The notes under the pieces are model-generated. The model did not search any database. It worked only from the letters and a program-made list of their open reading frames with translations, and had not been told where the DNA came from. Position numbers and translations under genes: made by a program. From Tritrichomonas musculus (Eukaryota; Parabasalia; Tritrichomonadida; Tritrichomonadidae), in assembly GCA_039105265.1 (NCBI GenBank), contig JAPFFF010000010.1:2790001-2854000 (forward strand): a DNA stretch of 64,000 nucleotides, written 5' to 3'. Positions 36,811 to 46,516 of this stretch are shown one piece after another (position 1 is the stretch's first letter; each line of letters starts with the position of its first letter).

Positions 36811-37986
36811 TTAAAGAATTGCAAAAATACCTTGGACGATTTCAGCCTTTGTGTGAGTAGCTGCGAGTGCTTTGATAACCATAAGGCGGCCATAATCATC
36901 TGGATTAATCTTTCCGAATCTCTTTATAAAGACATTAAGAACTTCATAGTAAGTTGGAGTAATCTTTGATTGTGTATCGTTCATAATCATATCATAATTC
37001 TTTGGATCAACATATTTGACAAGTAAATCTAAGACTGCTTCGAGTTTTTCTGTTTGAGCTTTAAGGCGGAGTTGTTGAAGACGGGCACGGGCACGAATTG
37101 AAACTTTTTCATGGCTGGAAAGGAACTCAAATGTTTTTTCTGTGGCTTGTTTTGGTTTAACTAATTGTAATTTTGATCTATCTATATTGTGTTTCATTGT
37201 TTTAGAAGGAGTTCCGATAAAAGTAGAAAGAGATTGCGATTTCATTGATTCATCACCATAGTAAGTTACGTGAGATTCTTTGGTTTGCGTTTTAAGAGTA
37301 TTATAAAGTTCACCAACAGTGATATCTGGGGATTCATCAATTAAAGCAATAAAATTGTTTGAGAACTCGTTTGATAAATAAGTTCCAAGGGCTTCATCGT
37401 AAACAGCTGCATAAGATGATTCAGCATCATTTGCGGCAGTAATAATGGCAAGATTTGGTGCTGTAATTTCTTGTGCCACTGATCCAGCATAGCATGCTTC
37501 TATGAGGAAGAGGAATTGTTTGTAACTATGTTTGTTAGAACAATTAGTAAATGCTTCTGCTAACGATGCTGCAGCAATGTCTTCACCACATCCATCAGGA
37601 ACACCAAGAATTCCTGGACCACCATGGTTATCATAGTACATGAATATATAGTCATTACGGCTTGTTGGTAATGTAGAAATAGCATTGTAAAGTGCATGAG
37701 CAGTAACCTTGTCACCTTTTACATTGATAGCTTGATCGCCTGGAAAAACATTAACTTTGTGATCAATAGAATGAAATACTTGTCCAGGGAAAGGATTCAT
37801 TGAATCTGTAGCAATATCATCATAAGCATAAACGGCCATATCGTAACTTGTGAATCCACGATCTAATAATTGGTTATAAATAGTGAAAATGTCAGCCTGA
37901 TGACGGTAGTTCCAGTATCCATTGGATCCTGCATAGAGCAATGCAAAACGTTTGCAAGAAACGAGTGTGGATAGTAATAAAAACAT
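36811..37986 (-). CDS. Legumain-like cysteine peptidase (family C13)
   Basis: 391 aa. An N-terminal hydrophobic stretch (MFLLLSTLVSC) is a likely signal peptide. The legumain core follows at once: FALLYAGSNGYWNYRHQADI, with GSNGYWNYRHQAD the family hallmark, then catalytic His121 in YDNHGGPG and Cys165 in IEACYAGS. The C-terminal helical third (about 270-390) corresponds to the legumain stabilisation/prodomain. These peptidases cleave after Asn in lysosome-like compartments or at the cell surface; trichomonads are known to secrete them. Length is slightly below typical plant and animal legumains (about 430-490). Both catalytic residues are present, so it is probably active. Confidence 0.93.
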   Translation of the reverse strand: MFLLLSTLVSCKRFALLYAGSNGYWNYRHQADIFTIYNQLLDRGFTSYDMAVYAYDDIATDSMNPFPGQVFHSIDHKVNVFPGDQAINVKGDKVTAHALYNAISTLPTSRNDYIFMYYDNHGGPGILGVPDGCGEDIAAASLAEAFTNCSNKHSYKQFLFLIEACYAGSVAQEITAPNLAIITAANDAESSYAAVYDEALGTYLSNEFSNNFIALIDESPDITVGELYNTLKTQTKESHVTYYGDESMKSQSLSTFIGTPSKTMKHNIDRSKLQLVKPKQATEKTFEFLSSHEKVSIRARARLQQLRLKAQTEKLEAVLDLLVKYVDPKNYDMIMNDTQSKITPTYYEVLNVFIKRFGKINPDDYGRLMVIKALAATHTKAEIVQGIFAIL

Positions 37987-38600
37987 TCCTTTTATTTTTA
38001 TAAATTTAATTTAAATTAAAAAAACTTTATTTTCTATTATATATTTACTTTGTTTTGCTTTTGAAAAATCAGTGTTATTTTTATTTAGTTACATCGTAAA
38101 TAATATATATATTCTATTATTTATCAAAGAAATTCTAAAATATCAACTAAATATCCCAAAAAATCTATATCAAATTCTATATCCGCAATCTTATTGAATA
38201 TTAGAAAAAACTTTAAACTTGATATATCTAAATTAAAAAAGAATTTTAAAATGCATCTTTGATTAAAAAATCTAATAATTATAATTTAAAAAAGAAAAAT
38301 ATAATTGTTTTATATGATATTTTACAAATCTTTGGTAAATAATTCTTTTATATTTTTGTATTTTAATTCAATTTTAAGATGTCGGTTAACGATTTTAAGA
38401 TGTCGGTTAACGAAAAGTTATTGAAATATTAATTCTAGTGTGTTTGGTTATAATGAGTTTTTGTTTTAGTTGAACCGATATTTGTTTTACAATCTTTATT
38501 TTAATATAAAAGGATTTTTTTTTTCAAATATTCTGCCTTTCAATAAATTGAGAGACATATGAGAAAAAAAAAACAAAAGACAAAAAAAAGACGAAAAAAT
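37987..38600. other. AT-rich intergenic region with a 21-base tandem duplication
   Basis: No gene. At 38371-38412 a 21-base unit, ATTTTAAGATGTCGGTTAACG, occurs twice head to tail without mismatch. Short A-runs just before tRNA-Phe can serve as its terminator on the minus strand. Confidence 0.6.
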
Positions 38601-38673
38601 GGGACTTCTCGGACTCGAACCGAGGAAATGTACGATCTTCAATCGTATGCTCTCGCCGCTGAGCTAAAGACCC
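38601..38673 (-). tRNA. tRNA-Phe (anticodon GAA)
   Basis: 73 nt. The minus strand starts GGGTCTTTAGCTCAGC and ends GGTTCGAGTCCGAGAAGTCCC. Anticodon stem TACGA/TCGTA with loop TTGAAGA gives GAA (Phe). The acceptor stem pairs except one U-U. No intron and no encoded CCA. Confidence 0.96.
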
Positions 38674-39383
38674 TTCGTGATTCATAACATATATTACATT
38701 TCTTAATTTAAATTCTTTTAATTTTATAAAAAAAATCGTTATTAGATAATAAGCCAGAAATATAATTATCAATTAGAAAACAATTTTGTTTTTTGTGGAA
38801 AACCTAAAGAAATCATATTGTATTTCAAAGATGAACCATATAAAGCAGAGCAGCCAAAATGAAGCTTTTGACTTTAAAAAAATACAAAATTCACAATTTG
38901 CTTAATTGTCTTGGAAATGTTAATCTATTTACTCCTGAATGAGAGAATACGTATTCATCAATAATTTCTAATTGTTAATTTGAATGAAACTCAAATCTTA
39001 TGTTGATTTCACATTTATAAAATGCGAAAGGAGTGATTCGTCTAATGAAAGAAAGGATTTCTACATTTATTATATTTCTTTAAGTCAAAATGAGTAAACC
39101 TTCTAAAAGCAACCTAAAAAAAAAAATGGAATTGGCCAAAAATTAAAAATGTAAAATTTTCATTTATCTTTTTCATGTAGGCTTGTTATTCTGATATCAA
39201 TTATCAGGTTTGGCACTTTTTTAACTCAGATAATCGATAATAAAATGCTATCGATTGGAACTTTTAATTGATGAATTCGATTATCAAGTATGAAATGTGA
39301 TACAAAAAAATTATGCTTTTGATGCCTAAGTTAAATTCCATGGTATCATGAAATTTTCATGGTATTGAAATTTAAAATTATTT
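38674..39383. other. AT-rich region without a supported gene
   Basis: Low-complexity host DNA between tRNA-Phe and the hairpin. It contains a degenerate copy of the hairpin word CCTAAGTTAAATTCCATGG near 39330, and nothing else I can support. Confidence 0.5.
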
Positions 39384-39484
39384 ATGATTTATGGAATTTA
39401 ACTTAGGCATTTGGTATTGAATATTTAAGTTATCTTTTTCATGGTATTCAATACCAAATGCTTAAGTTAAATTCCATAAATCAT
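39384..39484. repeat. Large hairpin (inverted repeat of about 40 bases)
   Basis: Arms 39384-39423 and 39445-39484 are inverted copies with about one mismatch, around a loop of about 21 bases. The arm contains ATGATTTATGGAATTTAAC, which resembles coding DNA of the nearby ankyrin remnant (NDLWN), so the hairpin probably arose by inverted duplication of a decayed gene. A partial third copy lies near 39330. Confidence 0.75.
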
Positions 39485-39540
39485 TCAAAATTCAATCCAA
39501 TGAAAAAAGTTTGATTTGAACATTATGAATGCTTTTGATT

Positions 39541-39750
39541 TCAAATGTCTTGAATATTGGCATCAATGTCTTTCTGTCTCATTAATAATTCAACTATTTC
39601 TATATGGCTTTTATCTACAGCACAAATCCAAGCAGTTTTATTAAATCTTTGAGTTTCATTCCATAAATCATTCAAAGTTTCAATATCATGAAAAAAATTG
39701 ATTTGAATTTCATGATAGTTCAGAAGATAATCGTAATGAAGGTGTTGAAA
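39541..39750 (-). pseudogene. Ankyrin-repeat gene remnant
   Basis: About 65 open minus-strand codons ending in a stop at 39541. They contain one clear ankyrin repeat, FNKTAWICAVDKSHIEIVE followed by LLMRQKDIDAN, preceded by HDIETLNDLWNETQ, a sequence style common in trichomonad ankyrin proteins. There is no start codon in a sensible position and upstream sequence dissolves into ATTT repeats, so it is a fragment. Confidence 0.6.
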
Positions 39751-39822
39751 TATGAAATAAAAATAAATAAATAAATAAAAAATGACATGTATTTATAAAA
39801 GTGTGATTCGCTTCATGAGAGT

Positions 39823-40758
39823 TTAACTTTGAAAAACTTTCATCAATTCATTTCTCAGAATTGTAGTGTAATTAATGGTGCCGACATTTTTTCCTGGCTC
39901 TTTTATCCTCTCACATAATGCACTCGCCATTCTTTTCAAATTATTTAAGACTTCTTCAGGATCGCTGCCATCTTTTCTGAGAAGAGCGAGTTTTTTAATA
40001 CTCGTGTATTTAATGTCACAATTGCTAAAACGTTCAAATTCGTAACTATCAGCATCACCCATGATGCAGGCAATCATTTGTCTTTCATTTAAAAAATCGC
40101 ATTTTTGTTCTTGAATATTTTTAACGTCTTTTTCGTGAATGCCGCCAATTTTAATTGCTTCCTTTATCCAGAAAATTTCGTCATCTGTGAACCCTCCAAC
40201 TTTTGTTAAAATGTCGCCTGCAATGTGGGCGCTCGTCGTTCCAAAAATATCTGATCCATCGCCACCAAAACATCGTCCAATATCGTGTAACAGAGATGCT
40301 GATATGGAGCAAAGCAAAGTTCGGGAAGACATGGTTTGAAATTCTTTAAAGTTGTTCAAATATGATATACTCGATAATCCTGCCATTATTGCTGCTCTGA
40401 CTGCATGACCTATGCCATGAAAAATTAATAAGTGTCCTTCACAAAACAAAACAACTCTATGAATAATTGTTTCAATGTCTGTTGTTGAATTCTTTTCTTT
40501 GTCTAATTCTTTTGCCTTCATTTGGGGAACATGTGCTGACTTTATGACTTCAATTTGATCGTTACGATTTAATTCACGAAAAAGTTGTAGCTTGCCATTC
40601 CAGTAAACTTGCATGTTTTGATATCCTGGTAATGGTTTTGAAAAATAATTATTCCATGCAATATCACACATTTTACAAATTTTTTCAAGATCACCTTGAG
40701 AAAATAATGTAGATCTGTTTTGTTCAGAAATATATTCTAAATCTTTAAAAACTGACAT
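39823..40758 (-). CDS. HD-domain phosphohydrolase-like protein
   Basis: About 311 aa from MSVFKDLEYISEQ; an ATG 12 codons upstream is possible. Metal-binding residues of the HD superfamily are visible: His114 and His118 (FHGIGHAVRAA), the His158-Asp159 pair (SLLHDIGRCFGG), then His178, His208 and a late Asp in GDADSYE (235-237). The order H...HD...H...D fits metal-dependent phosphohydrolases or phosphodiesterases acting on nucleotides. The substrate cannot be told from sequence; PDE-, SpoT- and dNTPase-type relatives all remain possible. Stand-alone host gene. Confidence 0.8.
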   Translation of the reverse strand: MSVFKDLEYISEQNRSTLFSQGDLEKICKMCDIAWNNYFSKPLPGYQNMQVYWNGKLQLFRELNRNDQIEVIKSAHVPQMKAKELDKEKNSTTDIETIIHRVVLFCEGHLLIFHGIGHAVRAAIMAGLSSISYLNNFKEFQTMSSRTLLCSISASLLHDIGRCFGGDGSDIFGTTSAHIAGDILTKVGGFTDDEIFWIKEAIKIGGIHEKDVKNIQEQKCDFLNERQMIACIMGDADSYEFERFSNCDIKYTSIKKLALLRKDGSDPEEVLNNLKRMASALCERIKEPGKNVGTINYTTILRNELMKVFQS

Positions 40759-40866
40759 GATATAATATTCTAACCAAAAATTTAAAATAAACAATAACTG
40801 TTTTTAGATTTTAACTTTGTTTAACAAATATCTAGATAGTAAACAAAATTAATTGAGAAATAAGAA

Positions 40867-40936
40867 TCGCTGGTAGTGTAATGGTATCATGTAGGATTGT
40901 CGTTCCTGTGACCCGGGTCCGATTCCCGGCCAGCGA
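40867..40936 (+). tRNA. tRNA-Asp (anticodon GTC)
   Basis: 70 nt. The acceptor stem TCGCTGG pairs fully with CCAGCGA. The D-arm contains the B-box-distant A-box TGGTAGTGTAATGG, the anticodon loop TTGTCGT gives GTC (Asp), and the T-arm is GGGTCCGATTCCC. It is followed one base later by a long T-run, a pol III terminator. Confidence 0.97.
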
Positions 40937-41069
40937 GTTTTTTTTTTTTTTTTTCCTACCAAAAAATTTTGTAAACCAATTATAAATTTAAAAATCAACA
41001 GAAATCAAATTTGTCTTTAATTCAGTGTTTTTTTGCTTTTTAATAATATAAATTTAAAATAATGCTCAC

Positions 41070-41555
41070 TCGGACGAGTTTCCTGTCAACAATAACATCA
41101 ACAGCACCAAAGATAACCACTTCTCTGACGATCCATCCAAAAATAAAGCAGGTGAGCTCAGCATTCATAAGGTGAAGCAACCAAAGGCCAAAGCAGCAAG
41201 CTCTTCTGAAAGGAGACGTCCTTTTTGAAAATTATCTAGCAGCCAGAACTGTCTATCGTCTGATGAACCATCCAGTGAGCAGCGAGCAAAGATCGCAAAT
41301 GTTTCCCCAAGCAACGCACAACTAATGGCCAAATATGCACACATAGCAAGCCAAGCATGAACTCAAGACGCATCCAGAACCTGTTTCTATCAAACCACCC
41401 GAACTTTTATGACTAATCGCCAAGCAAGCTTATCTTTGGGATCACATTATAAACGACGACAGCGAGCACTCATCAGAAACATTTGAGAATGGCGCTACAA
41501 ACATTCGCCAGCAGCAGATGATCACAGCATCAAGTTTGACGAAGAACTGTTAATT
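41070..41555 (+). pseudogene. Degenerate, GC-richer coding-like segment
   Basis: About 490 bases of clearly higher GC than the surroundings. One frame reads SDEFPVNNNINSTKDNHFSD and KAGELSIHKVKQPKAKAASS before a stop. Later stretches in other frames read EPSSEQRAKIANVSPSNAQL and YLWDHIINDDSEHSSETFEN. It looks like a low-complexity, Ser/Asp/Lys-rich protein gene broken by several stops and frame changes. The family is unknown and its base composition suggests another origin from its neighbours. Confidence 0.45.
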
Positions 41556-42000
41556 TAACAGAAATGAACGACTGAATTGACAAATCAAAAAGATGAAAAT
41601 ATCAACTCCTATGATTCAATGACAAAGTCAGCATATTTAATGAAAAATGTATTTTTTTTAATAATAACATTAAAAAATAGTATCTTTTATGGTTTGCGTT
41701 ATATTTTAACTTGCTCAAAATACTCAATTTATTTATAAATGTCAATCCCAAATCACTCATAAAGTAGATCATTGTTGTCTTTCTTTTGATGACCATCTTC
41801 TCATAATTATAAAAGAAATCCTTTGTTTTATAATGTTAATTAAGTTCATCAGTTTTATATATATAAATAGAGCAAAAGATTGATGAATTTTTCATCTTCT
41901 TTAGTTTTGCTGGTATTTGATTCATGTTCTTCTTTTAATTATTTTTATTTTTCTAAAAATTATAATAATATTATGATTTAAAGCAAGAGAATAATAATAA

Positions 42001-42091
42001 ACCGATTCTTACCGCCACCCGCGGGGTCTCGACTCGGCTTCGCTTCGCTCAGCCTCACTCGACGCCCGCTAGGCGGTATGTAGTCTCGGTA
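42001..42091. repeat. GC-rich imperfect palindrome
   Basis: ACCGA near the left end pairs with TCGGT at the right end, and TACCGCC pairs with GGCGGTA inside it, around a GC-rich core with CTCGGCTTCGCTTCGCTC. It stands out from AT-rich DNA. The core style resembles the hairpins just inside the Maverick ends, so it may be a solo element end or a small inverted-repeat element. Confidence 0.5.
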
Positions 42092-42247
42092 AAAATTATG
42101 TAAAAATATAAAAAGATTTAATTTTATTTAGCATTTTTATTAAATTATTTTTTCTGAAGAAATTCCACTTTTTGAAGGCTCTTTCAATTGTACAACTATT
42201 TTAGAATCGATCCAATTTTGAAAGGTAGGGTTTTGAGGCTAAAGAAA

Positions 42248-42282
<35 letters not shown>

Positions 42283-42286
<4 letters not shown>

Positions 42287-43218
42287 TCACTTTCGATTCT
42301 GTTTTGGTACTCATGAAGTTGGTCAAGATCAGTTTTCATTCCAAATTCATTAAGAGCAAACTTATCATCTTTAAGAATTTCTGTAATCTCATTAAAAGTC
42401 GGACGTTCAGCTGGATCTTTATTCCAGCATTTTTGAATCAATTCCCAATAATGATCAGGGATACAATCAACTTTTGGTGGTCTTCCATCATTGAGAAGAG
42501 ATTTTTTGTTTTCAGTGCATATTTCTCCCTCAGTTTTGCCAGTAAACATTGAATACAGGAAGAATCCATACGAGAAAACGTCACATGGGAAGCTGACATG
42601 TTCATTAATCTCAACTAACAGGTATCTTTTAACCCTTGTTGGTTGTAATGTTTCTTCGGTTTCTAATTCATCAGCAATTTGGTAAGAACAACCAGCCATT
42701 TTGACCTGTGGTTCAGATTGATCATTTAAGAAGACATGTCTAAAAAGATATTGATGAATGATATGATTTTTATGAAGGTGTTTCAATATGGATGAAACGC
42801 CAAAAATTACCTTGCTTCGAATGGTAGGATTGATTTTATCATTCGTTTTGCCATTGGATGTAATGTAAATTTTATTTAATTGCTCCACTGGTTGTGATTT
42901 CATGATTTCTGTGGCAACTACCATATTGGTGAAAGAAGGAATGTAATTTCTGAATATTTTTGAAGCTAATTTTATATCGTTTTTTTTCAACTCTTGAAAG
43001 CCAAAAACTTTAGTGACACCTTTTATGTTATTGATTGCTGGAACTTCAAAAAAGTACTTAGTATCATTTTGGGGTATTCTTTCATATCCATATAAAATGA
43101 GTGCAATGCCTTCTTCTGTTTGTCTTTCGTCTTCCATATAATAGATATTAATGTCAACTTGTTCGCCATTGATTAGCTTATAATCATTTAGGCTTTTGAA
43201 TGTATATTGAGCATCCAT
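42283..43218 (-). CDS. Protein kinase-like protein, probable pseudokinase
   Basis: 311 aa. The C-lobe is recognisable: IIHQYLFRHVFLND in place of the catalytic loop, MAGCS where DFG is expected, FPCDVFSYGFFLYSMFTGKT in helix F, and IQKCWNKDPAERPTFNEI, a textbook subdomain XI. The N-lobe has no glycine loop and no clear ATP Lys. Loss of HRD and DFG while the scaffold is kept points to a pseudokinase, a type expanded in trichomonads. The ATG has a TAAATG context. Immediately downstream (minus strand) lies a T32-like homopolymer at 42252-42283. Confidence 0.8.
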
Positions 43219-43499
43219 TTATTATTTTTGGTCCAGACAAAATAAAATCTATTGATAATAAATATATAGCATTTAAAATTTTAAAAGATGACAAAATATT
43301 GTAAACCTCTCAAAAATTCTCTCAAATAATTTTCAAATATAGACAGGATTTTTCAATAAAGAGCCAATAATCCAATTCATGGTTGCTCTTGAAAGGGAAA
43401 AAATGGCAAAACAATATATGATTTTTCAAAGATTAATATTTTCACATTTGTTTGATTTGTGAGAAAATATAAACTGTCATATTATAATTGAAAGAAAAT

Positions 43500-44828
43500 A
43501 TGAATCTCTCATCATCATTTGTCACTAACACTTTTTTCGTACTTGCTTTCGCCAACATTATAATAAAATTTATCAAATGGATTGAAATTAAAAGCATTTC
43601 ATCTAAAGCTTTTTTGCACATTCAAATGAAATATTTCATTTCAAATTTTGCTATTCAAATTCCCCTTATAATGCAAGGTCCGTTTGTATATCGAAGGTAT
43701 ATTGATGATAACCTCTCTGACATTAATATTGCTCATATCAAAATAGTATATAATATATCGGCTTCATTTTTTAGCATTTTTATTGGCCATTTTCTCTCCA
43801 GTTTTGACAACAGACAAATTATTTGCATTAGTAACATCGTTTCTGTCGTAGCATCCACACTTAGAGGAATTGGAACAAAAACTAATTTTCTAATTGCAGC
43901 TGTTTTGGTCGGCTTTGCGAGTTCAAACGTTCGAGTATCATTTGATGATTGGTTTATTTCAGAAGAGACCAAAATCACAGACTGTCCGAACTCACATTTC
44001 ATTTTTACCGAGAATTTGTCATTACTAAACATTGTCGTTTCAGTCATTTTTTTAACCTTCAGTGACCAACTTCACAAGCAGAGGGGAACTCGTGGAATTT
44101 TCTATTTCACCGCTGTTCTCCAGTTTGTTGGATCACTTATTGTCTATTTCGCCCTCACAAAAAGTGACGTGAACGATGAAAATAAATTGAAAAAGAATGA
44201 AAATTTGAATCATAAAAATCAACAGAAAAAGTCATTTAAAGAAGCTCTCCGAATTGTTCTTAAATCAGAAGATAAGCTTCTTATTCCAATGATCCTACTT
44301 GATCAATTCTATTGCATTTTAGTGTCACTTTTTTGGCCAGCTGTCCCAAGTTTCTTTCCCGATAAAAAAATTCCAATGGCAAAAATTGTCGGAATGGGAC
44401 AATTGTCGATCCTTCTTGGTGCAATGATTGTTCCTTTGATTTGCAAGAAAATTCCGTCTTCTGTTGTTTTGCCTCTTTTGTTCTTTTGTAGCTCTTGTTG
44501 CGATTTTCTGATGAGTTTTGTTTTCAATGACAAGTTCGTCTTGTACTGGCTCATTTTCGCTCTGTGTCTCTCTGACGGATGCATCTCGTCGATTATGCTC
44601 GGACTGAAGATTAAAATTTACCCGGCAAGCGCACGAGGGCACATTCTCGGAGTGAACAAACTTTGTCAATCTGTTTTCTCGTCGATTTTGATAGCTTTTG
44701 CAGAAAGATTTGAGAAATGTAAGCAGCCGCTCTTTTCAGCTTCAATTCTTTTTTGCTGCTCATTATTTGCATTTGTTATCCACATATTGTCACATAGAAA
44801 ATTTCAAGAAAAAAAAGATTATGAATGA
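43500..44828 (+). CDS. MFS transporter, MFSD5/molybdate-anion transporter-like
   Basis: About 442 aa from the first true ATG (MNLSSSFVTNTFF). Eleven to twelve hydrophobic segments are visible. The loop after the second has IQIPLIMQGPFVYRRY, matching the QGP-x-x-Y signature of the MFS_5 family, and the fifth helix region reads GFASSNVRVSFDDWFISEE, corresponding to the S-x-F-E-A-W-x-x-E-E motif with Asp for Glu. MFS_5 members include MFSD5, implicated in molybdate-type anion uptake; the substrate here is not known. The second half has slightly higher GC than the first. Stand-alone gene. Confidence 0.82.
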   Translation: MNLSSSFVTNTFFVLAFANIIIKFIKWIEIKSISSKAFLHIQMKYFISNFAIQIPLIMQGPFVYRRYIDDNLSDINIAHIKIVYNISASFFSIFIGHFLSSFDNRQIICISNIVSVVASTLRGIGTKTNFLIAAVLVGFASSNVRVSFDDWFISEETKITDCPNSHFIFTENLSLLNIVVSVIFLTFSDQLHKQRGTRGIFYFTAVLQFVGSLIVYFALTKSDVNDENKLKKNENLNHKNQQKKSFKEALRIVLKSEDKLLIPMILLDQFYCILVSLFWPAVPSFFPDKKIPMAKIVGMGQLSILLGAMIVPLICKKIPSSVVLPLLFFCSSCCDFLMSFVFNDKFVLYWLIFALCLSDGCISSIMLGLKIKIYPASARGHILGVNKLCQSVFSSILIAFAERFEKCKQPLFSASILFCCSLFAFVIHILSHRKFQEKKDYE

Positions 44829-45623
44829 AAATAATATCAACTGTTTAATAATAATAATAAAAATATTTATTTTTTCATTTATTTGAATCAGAAAAGTAAT
44901 TCTATGATAACTTTTTAAAAGGTTTATATTTTCAAAAAGTTATTTCGTTTAACTCATCTTTTATCTCCAGTTTATTGAATCATCTATTTATTTGAAATTA
45001 AAAAAAATTTAAAGAGGTTTATTAATACATTATATAATACATAAATTGAGATTGTTGAAAAAAATTGTAGTTTCGTTTTTTTGTTACAAATAGTGATTTG
45101 ATTATTACAAAAGTGATAAGAGCAATTATGAATTTTTTGAGGAATAAATACTTTTAAATTTGAGAAAATATTTTAAGTGAGTAATTGTAAATAAGTTTGA
45201 AAGAAAATTAGAATGAGCCTTACTTAAAAAAACAATCATATAATAAATAAAACTAGCGATAAATCATCCAAAGATACTTTTTCGGTTTCACTCTGTTCAA
45301 ATAATTGAATTTCATTGGAGTCAAGTTGTGAAATGGACATCGTGAGCTTTCCTCCATGAGTATGGACTCGAAACAGACTTCAAAATGGATTTCAAAATGG
45401 AATTATGGTGAGTATTTCGAAAACAACAATTCTGAATGTTATGACTTTATTCATCTTTGAGAACAATTTGGCAAATATTCTAGATAATAATAAATAAGTT
45501 TGAAAAAAGCTTGAGTGAAAATATTTTGAACTCATTTCTAAATAGTTACTGCGTACTAATATTTTCAGTTATAGTTTAGAGGCATTAGTTTGTTTTAGAG
45601 CATGAAAGAATAATGGTACTTGT
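44829..45623. other. Intergenic region with a short coding trace
   Basis: No complete gene. On the minus strand, about 45255-45390 reads RVHTHGGKLTMSISQLDSNE and then ends LDDLSLVLFII before a stop; this looks like the tail of a lost host gene. The rest is AT-rich. Confidence 0.4.
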
Positions 45624-46029
45624 AGTAGTATACGTTAGGCTGTGCTTCCTAAACGGCACCCCAGATCTAATGGCATCTATGATATCACTAAAGCCATTTA
45701 TAAATATTTTCCACTATTTTATTTTTATACTTATTTTTTATCTTTTTATATATATATATATATATATTTATACGGCTCAAACAGTTATAAAATATATTCC
45801 TGTTAAATCCTATATAGCAGCAGCTTCTGCACTTTACACTCCCATTCAACCGAATTCCATTGCAAATACAAGCACAAGATCAAACGCAAGCTAAAATACA
45901 AGAGCAAATATCTCAAAAGGAAAACAAGCCAAAGAATTCCTTGGATATAATGTCGAATCTAATAAATTTACTATATCAGATACTTCCGTTGTTGGCAAAT
46001 ATTCTAATTCAAGTAAACCTGAAACACGT
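45624..46029 (+). other. Maverick-end-like sequence A with unidentified remnant
   Basis: Begins AGTAGTATACGTTAGGC, close to the Maverick 1 terminus AGTAGTATATACG. About 400 bases follow, with an ATATAT microsatellite and short coding-like traces on the plus strand in several frames. Probably the end of a broken Maverick-type element. The family assignment rests on the terminal sequence only. Confidence 0.4.
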
Positions 46030-46249
46030 AGTAGTAATGTTAGGGGGTGCTACGCTCGGAGCTCGCTTCGCACACCCCTAACAACTTCATGTACCCCTTA
46101 ATAATGAGGTTTGTAAACGATAGCTCTACATATAGTAAAACTATGATATATTAATATATCGCCCTCTAAAACCCCTATTTTCGAAATCTCAATAAATAAC
46201 CCCAAACGTATTTTATAAAAAATTTTTATTCCGTATTCATATTAATAAT
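46030..46249 (+). other. Maverick-end-like sequence B
   Basis: Begins AGTAGTAATGTTAGG and runs at once into a GC-rich hairpin (TTAGGGG paired with CCCCTAA, loop CTACGCTCGGAGCTCGCTTC). The layout is the same as at Maverick 1: AGTAGTA, then a hairpin about 12-15 bases in. It directly precedes the acidic ORF at 46250. Confidence 0.45.
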
Positions 46250-46516
46250 ATGTCTACAGAAATTCAATTCGACATCGATGGATTCTACGACTACATAGAT
46301 GACATCAACTGTATTCAGTCCGTCGACGATATCCTCGAATATCTTCGTGAGTACCTAGACTCAGTAGATATCGATAGGGATTTCAACGTACGCAACATCA
46401 TCGATCTCGATATCGATGAGAACCTCAGTGCTGCGTACTACGACGACGAAGCTATGGACTTGAAGATAGAGACTATCAACAACGTCATTCGATTGCTATT
46501 GACTGACGACCTCTAA
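46250..46516 (+). CDS. Highly acidic 88-aa protein
   Basis: MSTEIQFDIDGFYDYIDDIN and onwards: 19 Asp and 6 Glu but only one Lys and four Arg in 88 residues, a net charge near -20, predicted helical with regular spacing of acidic residues. Codon use is richer in C and G at third positions (GAC, ATC, CTC) than in any neighbour. The ATG follows TATTAATAAT. The function is unknown. Small acidic helical proteins of phages and viruses can mimic DNA, but that is only a suggestion here. It lies between two Maverick-end-like sequences and may belong to one of those elements. Confidence 0.6.
   Translation: MSTEIQFDIDGFYDYIDDINCIQSVDDILEYLREYLDSVDIDRDFNVRNIIDLDIDENLSAAYYDDEAMDLKIETINNVIRLLLTDDL

Noticed and set aside
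42252-42283. T-run as a pol III terminator or functional element
   Set aside because: No tRNA or 5S-like gene upstream; most likely a homopolymer at the 3' side of the pseudokinase gene.
45613-46081. Overlapping short plus-strand ORFs with hydrophobic and Gln-rich parts
   Set aside because: They include an ATATAT microsatellite and change frame repeatedly; treated as remnant sequence, not genes.
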